Assembly: GCA_910585245.1 (NCBI GenBank)
Contig: CAJUCO010000016.1
Coordinates: 1 to 50,708 of the forward strand
Direction of reading: 5' to 3'
Origin: an uncultured Oscillibacter sp.
Lineage (GTDB): Bacteria > Bacillota > Clostridia > Oscillospirales > Oscillospiraceae
DNA: 50,708 nt
The translations under genes were made by a program, and so were the position numbers. The notes under the pieces are model-generated. The model was not told where the DNA came from, did no database searches, and saw only the letters and a list, made by a program, of their open reading frames with translations. Positions 1 to 5,996 of this stretch are shown in pieces (within the stretch, counting starts at the first letter, position 1; each line of letters starts with the position of its first letter).

Positions 1-854
1 ACTTCTTCACCGCCAGCGATTTCAGCGGCCTGCTGACCCGCCGGGCCATGCTGCCTTTGATCGTCTTCTCCCTGCTTTTCGGTTTCGCCGTGAATCTCAA
101 CGGCGGCAAGGAGACCCCCGTGGGGCGGTTCCTGGACGATCTGGCCGGGGTCATGCTGAAATTCGTGAAGATCATCACCTACTACGCCCCCATTGCCTTC
201 TTCGGCTTTTTCGCCGATCTCGTGGCCACCTATGGCCCCCAGATTACGGAGAACTACGCCCGGGCCCTGGCGGTATACTATCCCCTCTGCTTTGTTTACA
301 TCTTCACCGCCTGGCCCCTCTTCGCCTGGTTCGGCGGGGGCAAGGGCGCCATCGGCGTCATGTTCCGGCACATCACCAAGCCCGCCGTGGTGTCTCTCGG
401 TACCTGTTCCTCTGTGGCGACCATCCCCACGAATATGGAGGAGGCCGCGGACACCGGCATCCGCAAGGACGTGGCGGACATGGTGCTCCCCCTGGGGGCC
501 ACCATGCACATGGACGGGTCCTGCTTCTCCTGCGTTTTGAAAATCGCCTTCGTGCTGGGGGTCTTCGGCCAGCGGCTGGACTTTGGGATGCTGATTCCCG
601 TGGTGCTGGTGGCGGTGCTCAGCTCCGTGGGCATGAGCGGCGTCCCCGGCGGCGGGTACATCGGTGAGTACATCATCTGCTCCATCTTCTTCCCCGCACA
701 GATGGAGATTGCTTTCCCCATCCTGGTGATCATCGGCAACCTGGTGGACCCTCCGGCGACGATGATCAACGCCGCCGGCGACTACGTGACCTGCTTCCTC
801 GTCTCCCGGTTTGTGGACGGGAAGGACTGGCTCCAAAAGCAGCTGAAAAAGTAA
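1..854 (+). CDS. Dicarboxylate/amino acid:cation symporter, C-terminal part (5' end outside the window)
   Basis: This is the C-terminal part of a sodium- or proton-coupled dicarboxylate/amino-acid symporter (DAACS/SLC1-like family), an inner-membrane carrier. The frame is open to the first bases of the window, so the gene begins upstream; the ATG at 48 is internal. Visible family marks are the re-entrant loop segment TCSSVATIPTNMEEA, which replaces the usual serine-rich loop, and the substrate and cation-binding helix GATMHMDGS (family form GATINMDGT). Several hydrophobic helices flank these. The stop is followed within 15 bp by a perfect terminator hairpin, so it ends its transcription unit. 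The substrate (glutamate, aspartate, C4-dicarboxylate or serine) cannot be told from this portion. Confidence 0.9.
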   Translation, partial: FFTASDFSGLLTRRAMLPLIVFSLLFGFAVNLNGGKETPVGRFLDDLAGVMLKFVKIITYYAPIAFFGFFADLVATYGPQITENYARALAVYYPLCFVYIFTAWPLFAWFGGGKGAIGVMFRHITKPAVVSLGTCSSVATIPTNMEEAADTGIRKDVADMVLPLGATMHMDGSCFSCVLKIAFVLGVFGQRLDFGMLIPVVLVAVLSSVGMSGVPGGGYIGEYIICSIFFPAQMEIAFPILVIIGNLVDPPATMINAAGDYVTCFLVSRFVDGKDWLQKQLKK

Positions 855-868
855 AGGAACAGGTCTCA

Positions 869-902
869 GGGCCGGGGGAAAAATTATCCCCCGGCCCCTT
901 TT
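869..902 (+). terminator. Intrinsic terminator of the symporter gene
   Basis: A perfect 10-bp GC stem (869-878 with 888-897), a 9-nt loop and a following C-TTTT tract lie 15 bp after the symporter stop. Confidence 0.9.
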
Positions 903-930
903 CCACAGAGGCCTGTTTCTGAGCAAAGCA

Positions 931-960
931 GCGTCCCCGCCGGGTACCCGACGGGGACGC
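931..960. repeat. Palindromic hairpin, left copy flanking element copy 1
   Basis: A 30-nt palindrome with a single mismatch, centred on CGGGTACCCG. Its first 28 nt recur at 1131-1158 with one difference, so the two copies form direct repeats around the element at 961-1130. Confidence 0.85.
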
Positions 961-1130
961 TGAGAAGCTTGTCAAAAAAGTGCTGTTTAAAAGGGAGCGG
1001 AAAGGAAAAGAGCTACGAGAGAAACCCCTGATGGGTTTCTCTCGTTTTCAATCAAAAGTGTTTCAGACCTTTTGAAAGGTCTGAAACACTTGCTCCGGCT
1101 GGCGAAAACCCATTTTCGCCAGCCGGAGCG
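961..1130 (-). mobile_element. Hairpin-rich dispersed element, copy 1
   Basis: This is a non-coding element whose minus strand matches the plus strand at 5796-5956 almost exactly over about 120 bp, and a diverged copy at 34353-34522. On the minus strand its order is: hairpin A (CTCCGGCTGGCGAAAA pairing with its complement), hairpin B (AAGTGTTTCAGACC with its complement), linker TTTGATTGAAAACGA, hairpin C (GAGAGAAACCC with its complement), a pyrimidine-rich stretch, and an end with TTTTTTGACAAGC. It lies between the convergent symporter and reductase genes and encodes no protein. It could be a MITE or a mobile structured RNA/terminator module. The mobility is inferred from copy number and flanks. 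Confidence 0.75.
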
Positions 1131-1158
1131 GCGTCCCCGCCGGGTACCCGGCGGGGAC
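1131..1158. repeat. Palindromic hairpin, right copy flanking element copy 1
   Basis: A 26-nt perfect palindrome (1133-1158) abutting the stop codon of the minus-strand reductase gene at 1159. It is the natural position for that gene's terminator hairpin. It duplicates 931-958 with one mismatch. Confidence 0.85.
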
Positions 1159-1686
1159 TTATCTCCGGTAAACCAACTCGGCAATTTCCCCTATGGCCCC
1201 ACAGCGTTCCAGACGGAGGCCGGTCTTTGGAAACCCTGGAGGAAACAGCGGAATTCCGCCGCCAAGCGCCGTTGGCATCATGTAAAGGTAATAGCGGTCA
1301 ATCAGGTTTTCTTCCATAAAGCGGCGGACGGTTTCCCCGCCGCCCATAAGCCAGACATTCCCTGGGTGCTCTTTGAAAACCAGCTCCAGCAGCTGCCTCG
1401 GCGGCAGAGAGGTGAAGCGGACGTTCGGGTCGTCCTGATCCTGCCGGCGGGTGCAAACGTAGCAGGGCATTCCTTCATAAGGCCATTTGCCGGGGGACAG
1501 CTCGTTTTTTACCTGGCGGTAAGTGGTTCCACCCATGATGACTGCCTGCAACGAGCCGTAGAATTCCTCATAGCCCAAGTCGGGGGAGGGGCCTGGGGTT
1601 TCCTCCAGAAAGCGGATGCCGCCGTCCGCCTCGGCGATATACCCGTCCAGGGACATGGCGATATACAAAATCAGCTTGCCTTCCAT
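1159..1686 (-). CDS. Dihydrofolate reductase family protein (RibD C-terminal domain)
   Basis: The 175-residue product belongs to the DHFR-like/RibD-C fold of small NADPH-dependent reductases of the YwjB/YyaP type. The N-terminus LILYIAMSLDGYIAEADGG is the characteristic first strand with the SLDG motif. VIMGGTTYRQV and the nucleotide-binding loop VWLMGGGETVRRF follow. The C-terminal PTALGGGIPLF segment is also typical. These proteins are usually of unknown substrate and are not the housekeeping FolA, so no specific reaction is claimed. The gene follows the aldo/keto reductase on the same strand with a 35-bp gap and may be cotranscribed. Its stop codon abuts the duplicated hairpin of element copy 1. 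Confidence 0.85.
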   Translation of the reverse strand: MEGKLILYIAMSLDGYIAEADGGIRFLEETPGPSPDLGYEEFYGSLQAVIMGGTTYRQVKNELSPGKWPYEGMPCYVCTRRQDQDDPNVRFTSLPPRQLLELVFKEHPGNVWLMGGGETVRRFMEENLIDRYYLYMMPTALGGGIPLFPPGFPKTGLRLERCGAIGEIAELVYRR

Positions 1687-1721
1687 GTTGCGCCTTCCGT
1701 CCTTCCCGCTATTTCCCGGAC

Positions 1722-2750
1722 TCAGGCGTCATTGTGGTGCCGGGCGTAGAACTGGTCGTAATCCTTCAGCATCTCCACCAGCAGGTTCGGCGTGTCCAGC
1801 CCATAGGGGCAGCGGCTCTTGCAGGCGTCGCAGTGGACGCAGTCTTCAATCTGGTGCATCTTCTGATACCACTCATCGGTCATGTACCGCTGATAGGGTG
1901 AGCGGCGGAGAAGGGCGGACATCCGGGCCGCCTGGGGAATGTCAATCCCGGCGGCACAGGGGAGGCAATAGCCGCAGGAGCGGCAAAAACTCCCCGCCAG
2001 GTCCTTCCGGTCCGCCTCGATGACGGCCCGGAGCTCCGGCGTCATATGGGGGTCCCGCTCCGTCAGCTCCAGCCACTGGTCCAGCTCCCACTCGTGCTGA
2101 ATGCCCCAGATGGGCACCACGCTGGGGTACTCCCGCATGAAGGCGTAGCAGGCCTCGGCGTTATTGAGAAGCCCGCCGGAGAGGCCCTTCATGGCGATAT
2201 AGCCCATATCGGCCTTCCGGCAGTCCTCCACCAGCCCCAGCTCCTTGTCGGTGGTGAGATAGCAAAAGGGGAACTGGAGGGTCTCAAAGTTCCCGGAGGC
2301 AATGGCCTCTTGGGCAATAAACAGCCGGTGGTTCGTAATACCGATGTGGCGAATATAGCCCTTTTCCTTCATCTCCAAAGCGGCGGCATAGGGCCCCTCC
2401 GGGTCTTGGGGGTCCGGGAGCTTGGCGGGGTTGTGGAACTGGAAGAGGTCTATGTAATCCGTCCGCAAAGAGCGAAGGCTCTTTTCAATGTGTCCAAGGA
2501 CGGTCTTTTTGTCCCCGCCGCCGCTCTTGGTGGAAATCACCACATTCTGCCGGACGCCCTCCAGGGCCTCGCCCAGTTTTTCCTCGCTGTCCGTGTAGGA
2601 GTTGGCCGTGTCAAAATAGTTGATTCCGGCGTCCACGGCCCGGCGGACCAGCTTCACCGCGTCGGCCTTGGGAATCCGCTGGATGGGCAAGGCGCCAAAG
2701 GCCGTCTTGGTCACCATCAGCTCCGTACGGCCCAGTCTGATTTTTTCCAT
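1722..2750 (-). CDS. Aldo/keto reductase with C-terminal 4Fe-4S ferredoxin domain
   Basis: This is a cytosolic NAD(P)H-dependent aldo/keto reductase of 342 residues. The TIM-barrel part (about 1-250) opens with IRLGRTELMVTKTAFGALPI and contains the catalytic-type segments FDTANSYTDSEEKLGEAL (Asp and Tyr of the tetrad) and VISTKSG (Lys). The C-terminal 80 residues carry a cysteine cluster, CRSCGYCLPC followed by CVHCDACKSRCPYG, that fits ferredoxin-type iron-sulfur centres, as in the clostridial 4Fe-4S aldo/keto reductase subgroup. The start ATG at 2750 has AGGAGG six bases upstream. The physiological substrate is unknown; the Fe-S domain suggests electron exchange with ferredoxin. Confidence 0.9.
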   Translation of the reverse strand: MEKIRLGRTELMVTKTAFGALPIQRIPKADAVKLVRRAVDAGINYFDTANSYTDSEEKLGEALEGVRQNVVISTKSGGGDKKTVLGHIEKSLRSLRTDYIDLFQFHNPAKLPDPQDPEGPYAAALEMKEKGYIRHIGITNHRLFIAQEAIASGNFETLQFPFCYLTTDKELGLVEDCRKADMGYIAMKGLSGGLLNNAEACYAFMREYPSVVPIWGIQHEWELDQWLELTERDPHMTPELRAVIEADRKDLAGSFCRSCGYCLPCAAGIDIPQAARMSALLRRSPYQRYMTDEWYQKMHQIEDCVHCDACKSRCPYGLDTPNLLVEMLKDYDQFYARHHNDA

Positions 2751-2874
2751 AAATTCCTCCTACGTGTTTTCCAGGTCAGGAACCCAAGGTCCCGGCCCCA
2801 TGATGATGTCTCGCCGCCGCTTCGTCCCGGTAAATCACCCGGCGCTCCGCGCCAACGGTTTGGTTCTTTTTCAC

Positions 2875-3885
2875 TCAAAAATCCGGACCGCAGCTGTTGG
2901 TCAGGGCCTCCAGAATCTGATAGCGGTCCATCTGGAAGGGCTTGGTCATGGCCAGGGCTTCCTCCATATCCAGGTCCGCCAGACGGCCGTCCTGAACGCC
3001 GACGATCCGGTTTCCCTCGCCCTCCGCCAGGATTTTCACCGCCTCGTAACCCATGCGGCTGGCGGTCTCCCGGTCCCGGGCGGTGGGGGAGCCGCCCCGC
3101 TGGATGTGGCCCAGGACGGTGACCCGGGGGTCGATGCCCAGCTCGTCGTGGATGCGCTGGCTGATTTCAATGGCGCTGCCCGCTCCCTCGGCCACCACCA
3201 CCATGTAATGGGTGGTGCCCGCCAGACGGGCCCTGCGGATCTTCTCCACAATGTCCCGCTCAAAGTCCGGTTCCCGCTCGGGGATCAACACGGCGGTAGC
3301 GCCCACGGAGATGCCCACGTACAAAGCCAGATACCCCGCATGGCGGCCCATGACCTCCACCACGGAGCAGCGCTCGTGGGACTGCATGGTGTCCCGGAGT
3401 TTATCGATGCACTCAATGGCCGTATTGCAGGCGGAGTCAAATCCTATGGTATAGTGGGAACAGCCGATGTCGTTGTCTATGGTGGCGGGGACGCCCACCA
3501 CCCGGAGGCTCATGCCGTCCTTGGCGGCCTGCCGGGAGATGGCCAGAGCCCCCCGGAAGGTGCCGTCACCGCCAATGGCCACAATGCCGTCCAACCCCAA
3601 AAGCCGGCAGGTGGCCAGGGCCTTGGCCCGCCCCGCCTCCTCCATAAACTCCAGGCTCCGGGCGGTGTAAAGCATGGTGCCGCCTTTGTTGATGATGTGA
3701 CTGACGCTGGAGGAGCTCAGAGGCACAAAGTCACTGGTAATCAGGCCGTTCCAACCCCGGCGGATGCCAATACAGCTGATGCCCTTGGAAATGGAGGCCC
3801 GAACCACTGCCCGGACCGCCGCGTTCATGCCCGGTGCGTCACCGCCGCTGGTGAGGACGCCGATTCTTTTCATTTTTTTCTCCAT
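2875..3885 (-). CDS. pfkA: 6-phosphofructokinase
   Basis: ATP-dependent phosphofructokinase catalyses fructose 6-phosphate to fructose 1,6-bisphosphate, the committed step of glycolysis. The 336-residue protein is close to the usual 320. It shows the N-terminal IGVLTSGGDAPGMNAAVRA loop, the nucleotide-site GGDGTF, the catalytic TIDNDI, and MGRHAGY. The Gly in GGDGT indicates the ATP rather than the pyrophosphate type. The residue before TIDND is Ala instead of the usual Gly. The frame is open further upstream, but AGGAGG six bases before the ATG at 3885 fixes the start. The next Met (3873) is too far from this site. A sigma-A promoter lies 75-100 bp upstream. Confidence 0.95.
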   Translation of the reverse strand: MEKKMKRIGVLTSGGDAPGMNAAVRAVVRASISKGISCIGIRRGWNGLITSDFVPLSSSSVSHIINKGGTMLYTARSLEFMEEAGRAKALATCRLLGLDGIVAIGGDGTFRGALAISRQAAKDGMSLRVVGVPATIDNDIGCSHYTIGFDSACNTAIECIDKLRDTMQSHERCSVVEVMGRHAGYLALYVGISVGATAVLIPEREPDFERDIVEKIRRARLAGTTHYMVVVAEGAGSAIEISQRIHDELGIDPRVTVLGHIQRGGSPTARDRETASRMGYEAVKILAEGEGNRIVGVQDGRLADLDMEEALAMTKPFQMDRYQILEALTNSCGPDF

Positions 3886-3958
3886 AAAAACCCTCCTGAC
3901 GAATTCCACCGGCGGAACCCGCCTTGAATAGGGTCCGGCCGATTTTTTCCTGTGTAAC

Positions 3959-3987
3959 ATGATACCGCCAGAGGGGTGGGATGTCAA
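3959..3987 (-). promoter_or_regulatory. Sigma-A promoter of pfkA
   Basis: On the minus strand TTGACA (3987-3982), a 17-bp spacer and TATCAT (3964-3959) precede the pfkA start. Confidence 0.75.
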
Positions 3988-4169
3988 GTAGGGCGGGCCT
4001 ATCGGATAAAAGCTCCGGACAGAATTCACAAATATGCCCCCAAGGCATTTCACCGGTGGAAGGAGCGCGGGGCCGCAATCAAAATTTGTCACCCATTTGT
4101 TACCCCTTTCCGCCCCGGAAGCTGGTATACTGGCTCTGTGAAAATTTACACCGAAAGGATGCCAATTCT

Positions 4170-5102
4170 ATGCGCCGTTTGCTGCTTTTGACACTGGCCT
4201 TTCTGGTCCTCTCTGCCTGCGCCGCCCCGGCGGAAAAGACGGAGGTCCCTCCGGACCCGCCGTCCCGGGAAGACTCCCTCCCAGTGGAACCGGCCCGGGA
4301 GGAGGAAGTCCCTGTGGAGGAGGTCCCCTCGGAAGACCATGTGCTTTTGACCCTGGACGCGCCTCTGGCGGACGGGCGGACTCTCCGGCTGGAGGCCGTG
4401 GGGAAGCGGCTGGACGAATACAGCGCCGGCGTCCGGGAGGTCCGGGTGTACGACGGGGACGAGCTCCTTCAGACCATCCTGAGCCGGGAGGCCATCGAGG
4501 GCGACTGGGACGCGGGCATGACGGAAGCATTCTATAACTACACGGAGTGCTGGTCCCCGGAGGAGAGCATGGAGGCCCTGGACCTGAATTTCGACGGCAA
4601 TACGGATTTCGGCCTCTTCGGCTGGATTGCCAACAACACGATTCCCTATTACTGTTGGACTTGGGACCCGGAGACGGAGCAGTATCAATACGCCTTCACC
4701 CTCCAAGGGGCGGAGGTCCGCCCGGAGACGGGGGAACTCACCGCCGGGTACAAGGACGGCCCCGCCGGGTCCCGGTATGTCACAGAGGTCTACAGGCCCG
4801 ACGAAACCGGAGAACTGCTTTTGGACCGGGTGGAGGTCGAAACCTGGGAGAGCACCGGGGACAGCGACCGGCCCGGCCATGAAATCTGGCTTCCCTACGA
4901 GGAGGCCGGCCCCATCCGGCCCGGCGGCCCCGGCCTGAACCTTGAGGAGGATTTCCACTACTTCCATGTGGAGTATCCCGTCGCCGAGGTCCGGGAGGAC
5001 GGCACGGTCTTTCGTTACACGGAAATTCTGGATTGGAATCAGGAATACGGCGAGCTGGTCCTGACCAGCCGGGAGGAGTACGTCGATGAAAACGAATCAT
5101 GA
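4170..5102 (+). CDS. Lipoprotein of unknown function
   Basis: The 310-residue product starts with MRRLLLLTLAFLVLSAC, a lipoprotein signal peptide with lipobox LSAC, so it should be anchored on the outer face of the membrane. An acidic Pro/Glu linker follows to about residue 55. The mature part contains DLNFDGNTDFGLFGW, a calcium-loop-like DxDxDG-type motif as in FG-GAP/XAC2610-like proteins, and then Tyr/Trp-rich beta-type sequence. The ATG at 4170 is chosen because the hydrophobic core follows immediately and GAAAGGA precedes it; the frame is open upstream but reads through the pfkA promoter region. It overlaps the ModE-like regulator by 17 bp, so the two are probably translationally coupled. 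A -10-like TATACT lies at about 4124. Confidence 0.8.
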   Translation: MRRLLLLTLAFLVLSACAAPAEKTEVPPDPPSREDSLPVEPAREEEVPVEEVPSEDHVLLTLDAPLADGRTLRLEAVGKRLDEYSAGVREVRVYDGDELLQTILSREAIEGDWDAGMTEAFYNYTECWSPEESMEALDLNFDGNTDFGLFGWIANNTIPYYCWTWDPETEQYQYAFTLQGAEVRPETGELTAGYKDGPAGSRYVTEVYRPDETGELLLDRVEVETWESTGDSDRPGHEIWLPYEEAGPIRPGGPGLNLEEDFHYFHVEYPVAEVREDGTVFRYTEILDWNQEYGELVLTSREEYVDENES

Positions 5103-5442
5103 CCTGCGCCTCACCGTCACCCTCCGCCTTTTGGACGGAGAGGGCCACCGGCGTTTCGGCCCCGGCGTGGCCGCCCTGCTTGCCGGGGTCCGGGAACACC
5201 GTTCCCTCCGGGCGGCGGCGGCCTCCATGGGTATGGCCTACTCCAAGGCCTGGCGCATTGTCCGCACGGCGGAGGAGGCGCTGGGGTACAAGCTGCTAAG
5301 CTCCACCGTCGGGGGCCGGAACGGCGGCGGCGCCGCCCTGACAGCGGAGGCGGAGGCTCTGCTTGCGGCCTATCAGGCCCTTTGGGACCAGGTGTCCGCC
5401 TTTGCCCAGGAGCGTTTTCAAGAATGCTTTCGGGACCTTTGA
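5086..5442 (+). CDS. ModE-like winged-helix DNA-binding protein (N-terminal domain only)
   Basis: The 118-residue protein matches the N-terminal LysR-like winged helix of the molybdate regulator ModE. It has FGPGVAALLAGVREHRSLRAAAASMGMAYSKAWRIVRTAEE as scanning and recognition helices, then a wing ending in RNGGGAALTAEAEALL. It lacks the C-terminal TOBE/Mop domains that bind molybdate in full-length ModE. Such short forms usually sit near molybdate or tungstate transporters, but none is visible here. It overlaps the preceding lipoprotein gene by 17 bp. Binding DNA is well supported by the family; the effector and targets are unknown. Confidence 0.85.
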   Translation: MKTNHDLRLTVTLRLLDGEGHRRFGPGVAALLAGVREHRSLRAAAASMGMAYSKAWRIVRTAEEALGYKLLSSTVGGRNGGGAALTAEAEALLAAYQALWDQVSAFAQERFQECFRDL

Positions 5443-5494
5443 CCCCCTTCACGCATAGGATGGAATACATCCTTTGTAATTAGGAGGTCCTCTT

Positions 5495-5761
5495 ATGGAA
5501 CCTGTTTGTAATGAGTGCGCCCAAGAGCGCCGGGAACCCGTCACCATGAACGCCCGGATTTTGCGGGTGAACTGCTGTGACCTGCTGGTGTGCGACCTGT
5601 GCGGCTGCCAGGAGGTGCTGGTCCATACCGACGAAGCCTGCTGCTTTTATCCGGGGGAGTGCGTCTGCATCCAGTATAGCGGCGCCATGACCATGAGCCT
5701 CCCGCCCCAGATCAGCGCGGATTGCATTAAACGCATCCCCTGCCGCGGGTGCCGCTGTTAA
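5495..5761 (+). CDS. Small cysteine-rich protein of unknown function
   Basis: An 88-residue protein with about 15 cysteines, several in CxxC-like spacing: CNEC near the N-terminus, NCCDLLVCDLCGC around residues 27-38, EACC and ECVC in the middle, and PCRGCRC at the C-terminus. There is no signal peptide or membrane segment. A clear AGGAGG seven bases before the ATG supports translation. The cysteine content suggests metal (Zn or Fe-S) binding, or a redox or metal-buffering role. I do not recognise a named family. It follows the ModE-like gene by 52 bp and ends beside the terminator-like hairpin that flanks repeat element copy 2. Confidence 0.75.
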   Translation: MEPVCNECAQERREPVTMNARILRVNCCDLLVCDLCGCQEVLVHTDEACCFYPGECVCIQYSGAMTMSLPPQISADCIKRIPCRGCRC

Positions 5762-5768
5762 AAGATAG

Positions 5769-5797
5769 GAGCGCCGGAGGGGTTCCCTCCGGCGCTC
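5769..5797. repeat. Terminator-like hairpin, left copy flanking element copy 2
   Basis: A 13-bp perfect stem with a 3-nt loop (GAGCGCCGGAGGG pairing with its complement), eight bases after the stop of the Cys-rich gene. Bases 5769-5795 recur exactly at 5957-5983. Confidence 0.9.
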
Positions 5798-5956
5798 AGG
5801 CCGGCGAAAAATTTTTTCGACAGCCTGAGCAAGTGTTTCAGACCTTTTAAAAGGTCTGAAACACTTTTGATTGAAAACGAGAGAAACCCCTGATGGGTTT
5901 CTCTCGTAGCTCTTTTCCTTTCCGCTCCATTTTAAACGGCACTTTTTTGACAAGCC
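5796..5956 (+). mobile_element. Hairpin-rich dispersed element, copy 2
   Basis: Same element as at 961-1130, in the opposite window orientation, with hairpins A, B and C in order. The left boundary reads GGCCGGCGAAAAA. The right boundary reads TTTTTTGACAAGCC, whose reverse complement resembles the left end, giving imperfect terminal inverted repeats. It lies between the convergent Cys-rich gene and pcrA. The 27-bp hairpin sequence is present in identical form on both sides, as expected for a target-site duplication covering a whole terminator hairpin. Confidence 0.78.
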
Positions 5957-5983
5957 GAGCGCCGGAGGGGTTCCCTCCGGCGC
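5957..5983. repeat. Terminator-like hairpin, right copy flanking element copy 2
   Basis: Identical over 27 nt to 5769-5795. It lies 13 bp beyond the pcrA stop codon on the minus strand. Confidence 0.9.
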
Positions 5984-5996
5984 GTTCCCTTATGTA

